In this document: positions 25,907 through 35,009 of the stretch, piece by piece
How positions within the stretch are numbered: the first letter of the stretch is position 1
Layout: every line of letters begins with the position of its first letter
Assembly (NCBI RefSeq): GCF_048548695.1
Contig: NZ_JBLYIF010000011.1
Source: Neptuniibacter sp048548695
Lineage (GTDB): Bacteria; Pseudomonadota; Gammaproteobacteria; Pseudomonadales; Balneatricaceae
Length of the DNA: 64,000 bases
Strand: one strand, 5' to 3'
Program-made: the position numbers and the translations under genes
The notes under the pieces: generated by a model
What the model was told of the DNA's origin: nothing
The model's input: the letters and a program-made list of their open reading frames with translations, nothing else
The model's database searches: none

Positions 25907-27582
25907 GCGGTGTTCTCCATTTTTTTCAGTCGATATGCCAAGGTTGGACGACTGACGCCCAATGTACGGGCAGCCGATGATATATTGCCGCTGCCCTTTT
26001 GCATGGCGTATTCGATAAGGTGCTCTTCAATGGTTTCCAGGGAACCGGCTTCTTTTAGTGCCTGCTCGATCCAGCCAGGCGTAGTCTCGGTTTTATCCAA
26101 CTCTGTGGCATCAATCAGCCGGCCGTCATCCGAGACAACCTGACTGGCACCAGAGTCAAAACTTGGGAATAAGGATTGGGCGCTGATGGATTCACCGTTA
26201 TCGGTCAGTATCAGGCCACGTTCGATCAGGTTTTCCAGCTCCCGTACATTGCCAGGCCAACTGTATTCACGCATCGCCTTCTGGGCCATATCACTCAGGC
26301 CCGAGACGCGTTTTTTATAGTAGGCCTGATATTTTTCGAGAAAATGATCAATCAATACCGGAATATCTTCCTGACGTTGTCGCAATGGCGGTATCTGAAT
26401 CGGATAGACATTGAGCCGGTAATACAGATCCGCCCGGAAACGGCCCTCTTTTATGGCTTCTTCCAGAGACTCGTTAGTCGCAGCAATAATCCGCACATCA
26501 ATTTTACGGGTCTGGGTATCGCCCACCCGCTCCATCTCACCTTCCTGCAGCACCCGTAACAATGATGCCTGAGCTCTCGGGGACAGCTCGATGACTTCAT
26601 CCAGAAAGATGGTACCAGTATGTGCCCGCTCAAATTTACCTTCACGACTTTGCATAGCCCCGGTATAAGCACCCTTGCAGACACCAAACAGTTCCGCTTC
26701 TATCAGATCGGGAGGAATAGCAGCACAGTTAACGGCAACGAAGGGATTATTATGCCGTTCACTGGCATTGTGGATGCCCTGTGCTACCAGCTCTTTGCCA
26801 ACACCCGTTTCACCAAGCAACAATACACTGACATCGCCTTCCGCGGCGCGGGCAGCCATACTGCAGACGTGACGGTAACCGGCCGATTTCCCGCGCAGGT
26901 TACCCAAGGTTGGCGCTGAATCGACTTTGTGTCGCAACACCGATAACTGTGACTGCAACTCATACAACTCTTCAATAATGGGGCTGCTGACAAAATAGCG
27001 CCGATACTGAGCTGCATCGTCCCATGCCTCAGCAGGCCGCCCGACAAGATGACAAGCTGCATCGCCGCAGCCACGGCAACTGGTCTCTTTAAACAGGATT
27101 TCCTGACCGAGAATATTGCTGGTAAACGCACTGGCATGACCGACCAGACTCCAGCAGCCAGGCTCATCTATCTGTCCTAATTCACTGCGAAACATCTCTG
27201 CTTCATATGAATCGGCCAGGGCATACTCGGCAATAAACTCCTCTGGACTAGGCATGGAAAGGGTGTTTTTTTCTATCCGCACCATGCCTTTCAGACTATG
27301 CAGAGAAAAACCTGCCCGCAGCAGTTCAAGCGAGGAAGCCTCAGGATATAACCGCCGGGCTAGCAAGGCATCCTTCTGGCCAAGGCTGTAACCAAGCCGC
27401 ATAAAGAAACCTTTAGCCCGTTCCAGGCCTACCGTCTCTATCTGCTCTTTACGGAAAGAGGCCAGAGCCGCCAACTGCAAAAGGATCATGCGTTGCTCGC
27501 CAAACCAGATGGTGCCGTCCCGTTTCTGAAACCGGATCTGATGGCTGAGGGATAACTCCGCTTCCTGCAGTGGCTGGCTCAT
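25903..27582 (-). CDS. Second DmpR/XylR-type sigma-54-dependent activator
   Basis: This 559-residue protein has the same layout as the regulator at 12662: an N-terminal XylR_N/V4R sensor (about 1-205) with the cysteine cluster CRGCGDAAC, an AAA+ domain with GETGVGKE and GAYTGA, and a Fis-type helix-turn-helix (ISSAARTLGVSRPTLAYRL). The AAA+ part is nearly the same as its paralogue, while the sensor domain has diverged, so a different inducer is likely. AGAGGTATCCAATG gives a good ribosome-binding site. It heads an operon with GlcG and LLM genes, divergent from a LysR gene. Confidence 0.92.
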   Translation of the reverse strand: MSQPLQEAELSLSHQIRFQKRDGTIWFGEQRMILLQLAALASFRKEQIETVGLERAKGFFMRLGYSLGQKDALLARRLYPEASSLELLRAGFSLHSLKGMVRIEKNTLSMPSPEEFIAEYALADSYEAEMFRSELGQIDEPGCWSLVGHASAFTSNILGQEILFKETSCRGCGDAACHLVGRPAEAWDDAAQYRRYFVSSPIIEELYELQSQLSVLRHKVDSAPTLGNLRGKSAGYRHVCSMAARAAEGDVSVLLLGETGVGKELVAQGIHNASERHNNPFVAVNCAAIPPDLIEAELFGVCKGAYTGAMQSREGKFERAHTGTIFLDEVIELSPRAQASLLRVLQEGEMERVGDTQTRKIDVRIIAATNESLEEAIKEGRFRADLYYRLNVYPIQIPPLRQRQEDIPVLIDHFLEKYQAYYKKRVSGLSDMAQKAMREYSWPGNVRELENLIERGLILTDNGESISAQSLFPSFDSGASQVVSDDGRLIDATELDKTETTPGWIEQALKEAGSLETIEEHLIEYAMQKGSGNISSAARTLGVSRPTLAYRLKKMENTA

Positions 27583-27685
27583 TGGATACCTCTCTTATTT
27601 TTATCACTTAAGACATTGTATGAGATTTCATAATCAGAATTTAGTAGCCTAAGTGAGAATTTAAATCCCATATATGGAATTTATA
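27583..27685. promoter_or_regulatory. Divergent promoter region between the second DmpR-like and LysR genes
   Basis: About 100 bp, AT-rich, with an inverted repeat TCACTTA (27604-27610) / TAAGTGA (27650-27656) enclosing the centre. A LysR-type protein could bind here to control both directions. No sigma-54 element is seen. Confidence 0.35.
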
Positions 27686-28570
27686 ATGAATTATCAAGAT
27701 CTCTACTTGTTTGTGCGCATTATAGATAAAGGCAGTTTTAGTGCCGCTGCAGCCAGCCTGAATATGCCGACCTCAACCCTGAGTCGACGAGTGCAGCAGT
27801 TTGAGCAACAACTGGGCGTCAAACTGCTGCATCGTAATGCCCGCCAGATTTCATTAACTGAAGCCGGCCAGCAGTTTTATCGTCGTTGTCAGCCGCTGTT
27901 TGATGAATTGGATAACAGTCTGCAAGCAATAGAAGGTGAACTGTCATCACCCAGCGGGTCACTTAAGGTGACTGCACCGGTAGCGCTGGCAACCGAATTA
28001 CTCGATGACTGGTTCTTTGAATTTATGCAACGATATCCCGGCATCCACTTACAACTGATTCTGGATAATCGGAATCTGGATCTACGTGAAGAGGGTATCG
28101 ATGTCGCCTTCCGTATCGGTGATGTCACCATCAAAGACTGGGTCCGCCGACAACTGTTTGTATCGCAGTTTCATCTCTGCGCCAGTCCGGCTTTTATTAC
28201 GCAGTTTGGTAGCCCTACTCATCCGGATCAATTGGCTGACTTCCCGTTGATTGTGACCGCTAGGACACCCAATTGGCAGTTTCAGGGAACCGGAGGAGAG
28301 TTTGTTCAGCTGACGCCACAGGGCCACCTACAGGTGGATGAACTGCGCACCGCGACCAAAGCCGTTATACAGGGCATAGGTATTGGTAACCTGCCGCACT
28401 ACATCATTAAATCTCAGCTCGAAGCCAGGGAACTGGTCCCGGTAATGACTGATTGGCAACCCCAGGGACGCGAGATACAACTACTCTACCCTCACCGCAC
28501 CTATATGCCCATGAAGGTAAAATTACTGGTAGATTTTATGATCGACAAGATTCGTCAGTCGGGACTTTGA
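27686..28570 (+). CDS. LysR family transcriptional regulator
   Basis: This protein of about 294 residues has an N-terminal winged helix (YLFVRIIDKGSFSAAAASLN, then TSTLSRRVQQFEQQLG) and a periplasmic-binding-like effector domain from about 90 onward, as in the CrgA/DmlR-like subgroup. I favour the ATG at 27686, which has GGAA six bases upstream, over that at 27674. The 3' end overlaps the convergent mocA gene by 35 bp. Its target may be the divergent regulator-GlcG-LLM operon. Confidence 0.9.
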   Translation: MNYQDLYLFVRIIDKGSFSAAAASLNMPTSTLSRRVQQFEQQLGVKLLHRNARQISLTEAGQQFYRRCQPLFDELDNSLQAIEGELSSPSGSLKVTAPVALATELLDDWFFEFMQRYPGIHLQLILDNRNLDLREEGIDVAFRIGDVTIKDWVRRQLFVSQFHLCASPAFITQFGSPTHPDQLADFPLIVTARTPNWQFQGTGGEFVQLTPQGHLQVDELRTATKAVIQGIGIGNLPHYIIKSQLEARELVPVMTDWQPQGREIQLLYPHRTYMPMKVKLLVDFMIDKIRQSGL

Positions 28571-29168
28571 GGGGAGAAAAACGCTCGGTTTGGCGCAACC
28601 ACTGCGCCAGTTGTTCACGGCTATCAATATCCAATTCAGCCGCAGGGAGTGGGCAACGGACAACTGCAAGCGGACTATTGGTTAATATATTTTTTGCCCC
28701 CTGATCTCCAGTCAACTGCATAAGTTGCTGAAACAGAGGCCGGGGAAAGATTGCCGGCACACCGGGCTGATTTGCATATTCACTGCACACAATATTGCCC
28801 CCGTTAAACAAGTCTGTCAGCTGCAGAAGGTCATTGCTCCCCAGTTGCACCTGATCCGCCAGCATGACCAAAATAGCCTCATAGTCATCGGCCAGCTCAG
28901 CGACACCCAGGGCTAAAGAACAGCCCATGCCCTTGGACCATTGCGGATTAAACAATAATGGGACTTCTGTTATCTGCCCGGCGTGTTGCGCGTGGTTGAT
29001 CTGTTGATGCCAAGCGCCAGTGACAACAAACACCTCGCCGGGACAGACAGCTTCAGCCGTCATAATCGTCCGCTGCAACAGGGGTAAACCCTTCACGTCA
29101 GCCAGCAGCTTACAACCATCGAAGCGGGCACTTTTACCTGCGGCCAGGATCAGGGCTGCCATTTTCAT
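28536..29168 (-). CDS. mocA: Molybdenum cofactor cytidylyltransferase-like nucleotidyltransferase
   Basis: This 210-residue MobA/MocA-family protein has the nucleotide-binding motif LAAGKSARFDGCKLL at the N-terminus. Linkage to a molybdo-hydroxylase and XdhC points to MocA, which adds CMP to Mo-molybdopterin to make the cytosine dinucleotide cofactor used by xanthine-oxidase-family enzymes. Its ATG overlaps the xdhC stop by one base (TAATG). Confidence 0.85.
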   Translation of the reverse strand: MKMAALILAAGKSARFDGCKLLADVKGLPLLQRTIMTAEAVCPGEVFVVTGAWHQQINHAQHAGQITEVPLLFNPQWSKGMGCSLALGVAELADDYEAILVMLADQVQLGSNDLLQLTDLFNGGNIVCSEYANQPGVPAIFPRPLFQQLMQLTGDQGAKNILTNSPLAVVRCPLPAAELDIDSREQLAQWLRQTERFSPLKVPTDESCRS

Positions 29169-30190
29169 TAGTAGGCCAACACTCCGCTAATAGAGTGGCC
29201 GGTCCCCTGCTCCAACATTGCCTGACACTCTGCCAGTACCGAGAGGGCAATGGTTTCCGGTAATTGTCCGCCTAAATAGAGCCCTGCCGGTCCAGCCAAC
29301 GGCGAGCGCAGTTGCACACCTGCCAGGCCTGCTCTTTCCAGTACGTCATGACGTCGGCTCACCGGCCCCAGCAACGCTAGATAAGAGAGTGGATAGTCAG
29401 CCAACATGCGCAATACTTCCGCATCCATGCCAATATTGTGCGTCATCAAAATTGCAGCGTGAACATGCTGACAGCGAACGTAATCAATCAATTCACTTGC
29501 TGGACAGCTCAGCAGCGTATCCGCCTGTCTGAAATATTCAGGACGACCATTCGCCGGCCGAGGGTCCCATACCGATATACGCCAGCCCAATTGATGGCCC
29601 AACGCAGCCATGGGTCTGGCATCAATGCCGCCGCCAACAATCAAAAAATGTGGTGGTGGGGCAACCGGTGTTTTCAGCCAACTGCCTTCGCTATTAATGT
29701 GCAGCTCGCCCTGTTGCCTGCGGTATACGGAACTGACTTTTGCAGCAGGATGGAAGCGGGCCCGGGTGAGGCCGCTTTGATCAGGAATCCATTGATAATA
29801 GTCACCCTGCCCCTGCTGCCGCAGGCAGAGATAGACATCACCCAATGACAGATAATCATTATCCTTGTGCAGCGGTTGCAGCAGAATATACACCGTGCCA
29901 CCGCAACCGATACCCAATTGAAATGAGATATCATCCTCGTCGGTGCCATCGTAGGTCAGGGTTATTGATTTGCCGGACAAGCTGACTTTTCTGGCATGGT
30001 GATGAATGTCCGACTCCAGACAGCCGCCGCTGAGCATACCGAACTGCTGGCCTTCGCTGCCAAACAGCATCATGGCCCCCGCTTTGCGATAGGCTGGCCC
30101 CTCGGTGCGATACACCGTGCCCAATACCCATCTGCAACTATCTCGTTGCGGATACCAGGCATTGAGCATACCCATGAGTTGATTAGACAT
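29168..30190 (-). CDS. xdhC: XdhC/CoxI family molybdo-enzyme maturation factor
   Basis: This 340-residue protein has the N-terminal XdhC/CoxI domain (AMMLFGSEGQQFGMLSGGC, with the conserved cysteine in SGGCLE) and a C-terminal Rossmann-like domain (FLIVGGGIDARPMA). XdhC-type proteins bind the molybdenum cofactor, promote its sulfuration and hand it to the apo-enzyme. It sits 18 bp downstream of the Mo-subunit gene and is coupled to mocA. Confidence 0.88.
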   Translation of the reverse strand: MSNQLMGMLNAWYPQRDSCRWVLGTVYRTEGPAYRKAGAMMLFGSEGQQFGMLSGGCLESDIHHHARKVSLSGKSITLTYDGTDEDDISFQLGIGCGGTVYILLQPLHKDNDYLSLGDVYLCLRQQGQGDYYQWIPDQSGLTRARFHPAAKVSSVYRRQQGELHINSEGSWLKTPVAPPPHFLIVGGGIDARPMAALGHQLGWRISVWDPRPANGRPEYFRQADTLLSCPASELIDYVRCQHVHAAILMTHNIGMDAEVLRMLADYPLSYLALLGPVSRRHDVLERAGLAGVQLRSPLAGPAGLYLGGQLPETIALSVLAECQAMLEQGTGHSISGVLAY

Positions 30191-30208
30191 TTTAGCTAAC
30201 CTCTGGGC

Positions 30209-32416
30209 CTACATGGTCAACGTTTCTGGCTTGATGGGCAGCCGGTAGAAACGTTTACCCGTGGCCGCTGACAGTGCATTGGCCACCGCCGGGGCAATGG
30301 GCGGTACTCCCGGCTCACCGACGCCGGTAGGGGGTTCTGTTGACGGCACAATATGCACCTCAACCTCTGGCATCTGATTGATCCTGAGTACCTGATAGTT
30401 GTGGAAGTTGGTCTCTGTTACTTTACCCTTTTGCAACGTAATCTCACTGTTGATCACCGGGCCAAGACCAAACCCTATACCCCCTTCCATCTGCGCCTTG
30501 ATTACATCCGGGTTCACTGGCACGCCGCAGTCGACCGCACAAACCACGCGTTCAACTTTATATTGTCCATTGGCTTGCACAGACACTGCTGCTACCTGTG
30601 CAACATAGGTGGAAAATGACTCATGCACGGCAATTCCGCGTCCCCAACCCTTCGGTAGCGGAGCACCCCAGTTGGCTTTTTCTGCCGCCAGTTTAAGCAC
30701 ACCCTGCCATCGTGGATGTTTTGCCAATAGCTGCATTCTGAAATCAACGGGATCCTTGCCAGCCTGGCTGGCTAACAGGTCGATAAAGGTTTCCACCACA
30801 AACGCGGTATGAGAGTGCCCCACCGAGCGCCACCACTGTACGGTTACCTGTTTCTGGGTAGTGGTAAGTTCGACCTTAAGATTGGGGATCGCATATGGCA
30901 TGGTCGCGACACCTTCAACGGAGGTACTATCGATACCATCCTTAATCAGGAATGCCTCAAATGGCGAACCTTCAACCACAGACTGACCCACGATGTGGTG
31001 TTGCCAGGCTGCTATATTGCCCTCTGCATCCAATCCGCCGCGCAAGCGATGCACATACATCGGACGATACTTTCCTGCCAGGGTGTCATCTTCCCGGCTC
31101 CAGATCATTTTGACCGCAGTGCCCGGACGCTGCTCTGCAATACTGACCGCTTCCAGCAGATAATCAGATGTTGAATCGGCACGGCGGCCAAAACTGCCAC
31201 CGGCATACAGCATATTGAGTTTCACCTGATCGGGCTGGATGCCCAGTTGCTTGGCAATGGCCATCTGGTCGGCGGTGTGAAGCTGCTCACCATTCCAGAT
31301 TTCACAGCCGTCTTTGGTTACCCTGGCTACACAGTTGAGCGGCTCCATTGCCGCATGGGCCAGAAACGGCAATACATAACTGGCGGCAACCTGTTGTGTA
31401 GCGCCAGACAGGCCAGCATCGATATCACCATCATTGCGCGCCACCAGGCCGTCTTGTTCTGACAGGGCAAGGTATTCTGCTTCCAGTTCGGCACTGCCCT
31501 GCGTAAAAGCGTTGGTTTCGTCCCACTCTATCTGCAACAGGTCACGGGCTTTTTTACCGCACCAGTAATCACTAGCCAGTACCGCAATGCCCTGCGGAAT
31601 CTGCACAACATCAACAACACCATCCGCAGCCAGAGCGTTACTGGCGTCAAAGCTTTTTACTGTGGCACCAAACCGTGGCGGATGCGCCACTACAGCAGTC
31701 AGCATCCCGTCTAGCTGAATATCCTGAGTGAAGATCGCGGTACCATCGGTTTTACCAACATCCTTGCGCGTCACCCGTTTGCCGATATAGATAAACTCAG
31801 ACGGATCTTTCAGCTTAATCGACTCACTGTCCGGGATCGGCAGGTTTGCTGCCGCTGCGGCGAAATCACCAAATACCCCTTGCTTACTACTGGCTGCGTG
31901 ACTGATTACCCCTCGATCCACAACAATTTCCGTCACTGGCACCTGCCATTGATTGGCAGCGGCCTGCACCAGCATTGCTTTAGCCGTCGCACCCGCAGTT
32001 CGCATCTGCATAAAGGCGTTGGCAATGGCAGAACTACCGCCGGTGCCCTGGAACTCGCCCCACAGTAGGTTGTTAAAGCGTTTGGGATCGGCGGGCGCCG
32101 GTATTGGATTGATCTGCTCCCAAGCAGCATCCAGCTCTTCTGCTACCAACGAGGCCAAGCCGGTAAACGTACCTTGGCCCATTTCAAGGTGCTTCATAAG
32201 CACATTAACCTGGCTGTCGCTACCGATCTGCAGAAAGGCATTCGGGGTAAACTCACCCGCTGCATTGAGATGACGGGAGGCAGGCGTAGCCGCCGCCAGA
32301 GCATTCGGGGTGGAAAAGCCAAGCGTTAGACCAGCACCCATACCCCCCATCAGTTTCAAAAAGTCACGGCGGTTAGTGTGCAACAATGGCTGCTCTTGAA
32401 AATACATACGACGCAT
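30209..32416 (-). CDS. Molybdopterin-binding subunit of a xanthine-oxidase-family hydroxylase (IorB-like), Tat-exported
   Basis: This 735-residue protein has a twin-arginine signal near the N-terminus (NRRDFLKLMGGMGAGLTLGF), implying periplasmic location. The catalytic glutamate lies in the GVGEPGVPPIAP motif near the C-terminus, and Moco-contact segments such as FGRRADSTSDYLLEA are visible. The two-subunit form without an FAD subunit resembles isoquinoline 1-oxidoreductase and related aldehyde or N-heterocycle oxidisers that pass electrons to cytochromes. The substrate is not readable. It lies 21 bp after the 2Fe-2S subunit gene. Confidence 0.88.
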   Translation of the reverse strand: MRRMYFQEQPLLHTNRRDFLKLMGGMGAGLTLGFSTPNALAAATPASRHLNAAGEFTPNAFLQIGSDSQVNVLMKHLEMGQGTFTGLASLVAEELDAAWEQINPIPAPADPKRFNNLLWGEFQGTGGSSAIANAFMQMRTAGATAKAMLVQAAANQWQVPVTEIVVDRGVISHAASSKQGVFGDFAAAAANLPIPDSESIKLKDPSEFIYIGKRVTRKDVGKTDGTAIFTQDIQLDGMLTAVVAHPPRFGATVKSFDASNALAADGVVDVVQIPQGIAVLASDYWCGKKARDLLQIEWDETNAFTQGSAELEAEYLALSEQDGLVARNDGDIDAGLSGATQQVAASYVLPFLAHAAMEPLNCVARVTKDGCEIWNGEQLHTADQMAIAKQLGIQPDQVKLNMLYAGGSFGRRADSTSDYLLEAVSIAEQRPGTAVKMIWSREDDTLAGKYRPMYVHRLRGGLDAEGNIAAWQHHIVGQSVVEGSPFEAFLIKDGIDSTSVEGVATMPYAIPNLKVELTTTQKQVTVQWWRSVGHSHTAFVVETFIDLLASQAGKDPVDFRMQLLAKHPRWQGVLKLAAEKANWGAPLPKGWGRGIAVHESFSTYVAQVAAVSVQANGQYKVERVVCAVDCGVPVNPDVIKAQMEGGIGFGLGPVINSEITLQKGKVTETNFHNYQVLRINQMPEVEVHIVPSTEPPTGVGEPGVPPIAPAVANALSAATGKRFYRLPIKPETLTM

Positions 32417-32437
32417 TGAAAATTCCTCTTATCCGGC

Positions 32438-32896
32438 TTAACCAATCAGTTCAGCAGCATGTTTGATGGCACTGCGAATACGGACATACGTATTGCAACG
32501 ACAAATATTGCCCGACATGGCCGCATCAATCGCGGCGTCATCCGGTTGAGGTGTTTTTTCCAGCAACGCGATCGCTGACATAATCTGACCAGACTGACAG
32601 TAACCACACTGGGGAACCTGATGGTCGTTCCAGGCAGTCTGGACCGCCTGCGCCACCGGCGAGTCCAGCCCCTCAATTGTGGTGATCTTTTTGCCTTCAG
32701 CAAGCTGAGCCGGCGTAGAGCAAGAGCGAACCGGCTGGCCATCCAGATGCACCGTACAGGCACCACACATCGCCATGCCGCAACCAAATTTAGTACCTGT
32801 CATCTTCAGGCCATCGCGGATCACCCATAGCAAAGGCGTATCTGGTGTAACATCAACTGTTTGATCAACACCATTAATGTTTAACGTCACCGGCAT
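32438..32896 (-). CDS. 2Fe-2S subunit of the molybdo-hydroxylase (IorA-like)
   Basis: This 152-residue protein holds two 2Fe-2S clusters. The plant-type N-terminal domain has CGMAMCGAC and a later Cys in SCSTPAQ. The C-terminal helical domain has CGYCQSGQ and CRCNTY. It has no signal of its own and is presumably co-exported with the Tat-bearing large subunit. It is the first gene of the operon IorA-IorB-XdhC-MocA. Confidence 0.92.
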   Translation of the reverse strand: MPVTLNINGVDQTVDVTPDTPLLWVIRDGLKMTGTKFGCGMAMCGACTVHLDGQPVRSCSTPAQLAEGKKITTIEGLDSPVAQAVQTAWNDHQVPQCGYCQSGQIMSAIALLEKTPQPDDAAIDAAMSGNICRCNTYVRIRSAIKHAAELIG

Positions 32897-33103
32897 AATT
32901 AACTCCCTATCTATGTCTGGCGCAGGGTAAGAGCAAAGAAAAATAATTCAGATTAAAATAGTGGCTCTAAAACCCCTGTACCGTTATCGCGATCATCCTT
33001 TTTGTTTGCATAAAACTCCGCACGTTTTCGATTTATCTGTTCCAGAAGTTGTACTAATGACATAATTCTCTGCATATACCACCGCCTATGCTGGAGATAT
33101 TTA

Positions 33104-33982
33104 ATGCTGCTTCGGTCGCACCTGGCACAATCCATCGCCACCTTCGCGGCAGAAGAAGGTGTCAACATCACCAGCATCGAAGGCCTTCGCCTGTACCGTG
33201 CCAAAAAGGATGTGCCGCGCAAACCGGTGGTCTACAAACCCTCCATCTGCGCAGTAATCCAGGGACATAAACAGGTGTTTCTGGGTGATCAGAGTTTTAC
33301 CTATGATCCCAATCATTACCTGATCAACTCTCTCACCCTTCCCATCGAGGCAGAGGTCAACGACACCTCACCGGAACACCCCTATTTGGGACTCAGTCTG
33401 GAAGTGGAACCGAATCTTGTCAGCCAGTTGATCTTGCAGATGGAGGACTTTCCCGCCATTGATAACCAAAACCACAGTGCAGACATTCTGGCATCAGCAC
33501 CATTGACAGATCGGCTCATCAACGGACTGGATCGACTAGTAAAGCTGCTGAACAACCCTATGGATTATCAGATTCTGGGGGAAAGCATTAAGCGGGAAAT
33601 TTTCTATGAGGTGTTGAAAGGACCACATGGTGCGCTATTGCGTAACTGTGTTACCAACCATGGCGGTGCGGTGCGTATTGCATCGGTCATCCATTATCTG
33701 GAAGAGAACTTTCATCAATCGCTGGATATCAACACCATTGCCGGGGTGGCACAGATGAGCCCTTCTGTACTGCACGAACAGTTCAAAAACTATACCTCGT
33801 TTTCGCCAATGCAGTTTGTGAAGAACCTGCGCCTGCATCAGGCTCGCAGCCTGCTCTGCAGTGGCACCAATGCCAGTGATGCCTGCTACCGGGTGGGTTA
33901 TAACAGCCCCTCGCAGTTCAGTCGTGAATTCAAGCGACTGTTTGGCCACTCACCGCGTGAGATTCAGCATTTTCTGGACTAA
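33104..33982 (+). CDS. AraC family transcriptional regulator
   Basis: This 292-residue protein has an AraC_N-type sensor (about 20-180; VYKPSICAVIQGHKQVFLGD) and a C-terminal double helix-turn-helix (NTIAGVAQMSPSVLHEQFK, then CYRVGYNSPSQFSREFKRLFG). GGAG lies eight bases before the ATG. It is divergent from the molybdo-hydroxylase operon (207 bp between the starts), so it is the likely regulator of that operon. The AraC_N group often senses aldehydes or alcohols, but the effector is unknown. Confidence 0.9.
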   Translation: MLLRSHLAQSIATFAAEEGVNITSIEGLRLYRAKKDVPRKPVVYKPSICAVIQGHKQVFLGDQSFTYDPNHYLINSLTLPIEAEVNDTSPEHPYLGLSLEVEPNLVSQLILQMEDFPAIDNQNHSADILASAPLTDRLINGLDRLVKLLNNPMDYQILGESIKREIFYEVLKGPHGALLRNCVTNHGGAVRIASVIHYLEENFHQSLDINTIAGVAQMSPSVLHEQFKNYTSFSPMQFVKNLRLHQARSLLCSGTNASDACYRVGYNSPSQFSREFKRLFGHSPREIQHFLD

Positions 33983-34022
33983 CTAAGCGGTTCACCCGGT
34001 GAACGTGGGCCTGAATGCTGGT

Positions 34023-34871
34023 TCAGTCCGGTTTGGTAAATTTCAACGTCATACGGTCACTTTCACCAATCGCCAGGAAACGCTCTCGGCCCTTTTCGCC
34101 ACCGCGTAAAGTCGGCGGCAAGCTCCATACCCCGTTGGGGTGCAGCGTGTTATCTGCTGAATTGGCATTAACTTCACTCTGTGCCTGCAGTGTAAAACCC
34201 GCCTTTTCAGCGACGCTGATAACAAATGAAGTATGCATATAACCACTGGATTCCATATCAGCGGCAGGTCGGGATTCCGGCAGGCGATGTTCTACAACAC
34301 CCAGCACCCCCCCCGGTTTCAGTGCAGCATAAAATGCCTTAAACGCTGCCAATACTCTTGTTTCACCGCCGCCACGCATATACCAGTTATGCACATTACG
34401 AAACGTCAGTACCATGTCGACACTGGCCTTTGGCGCAATATCAACATATTGCGGTGGATTAAAAGTGGTTACCTCTACCGCACTGTAGTGGAGCGGGTCA
34501 GCCGCCAGCTTATCGATAAAGTGCTGCCGGGCATTGCGGTAAAACGCAGCCGAAGAATCAGCATTAAACTGTGCAGCATAAAACTGTCCGCTGTGCTTTA
34601 GATACGGTGCCAGGATTTCGCTGTACCAGCCTTGACTACCCGGCCATATTTCAACGACAGTTTGCGCCGGTTGCAGGCCAAAAAAAGTCAGAGTTTCGTT
34701 GGGATGCCGATATTGATCACGCTCGCTGGACACGCCTCTGTGCTCACTGGCGAGCACGCCTGCCAAGGTGGCTTGGTCAGCCAACACAGGTGCTGACTGC
34801 AACGCCAGGATACAGATTGCAGACGATAGCGTACGCGCCAATAGTCCTGTTGATAGTGTGTTATTTAGCAC
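34023..34871 (-). CDS. Exported methyltransferase-like protein
   Basis: This 282-residue protein has an N-terminal signal peptide (cleavage near VLADQ) followed by a Rossmann-type methyltransferase fold. The motif I region reads TVVEIWPGSQGWYSEILAP, later LTFRNVHNWYM and a GGVLGVVEHR segment. It fits the COG4798 group of predicted methyltransferases. Export is odd for a SAM-dependent enzyme, since SAM is not known in the periplasm. The frame begins at a GTG (34871) with a poor ribosome-binding site, so the start is uncertain. It is convergent with the AraC gene. Confidence 0.7.
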   Translation of the reverse strand: MLNNTLSTGLLARTLSSAICILALQSAPVLADQATLAGVLASEHRGVSSERDQYRHPNETLTFFGLQPAQTVVEIWPGSQGWYSEILAPYLKHSGQFYAAQFNADSSAAFYRNARQHFIDKLAADPLHYSAVEVTTFNPPQYVDIAPKASVDMVLTFRNVHNWYMRGGGETRVLAAFKAFYAALKPGGVLGVVEHRLPESRPAADMESSGYMHTSFVISVAEKAGFTLQAQSEVNANSADNTLHPNGVWSLPPTLRGGEKGRERFLAIGESDRMTLKFTKPD

Positions 34872-35009
34872 CTTAGGTATTCCTCTATTACGCTGGTGTA
34901 AGAGTGTTTTACGAACCTTTAAATCGACCTAACAGTTTGTTTGAACTGAATATATGAGATTATAGACTGTGTCTTCCCTCCATCAGATCAACACACTGAC
35001 AAAACGCTT

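Noticed and set aside
32953..33063. A 36-codon reading frame (MSLVQLLEQINRKRAEFYAN onward) upstream of the molybdo-hydroxylase operon
   Set aside because: It could be a leader peptide, but it has only a weak AGAG site, matches no known family, and lies within a short divergent promoter region.
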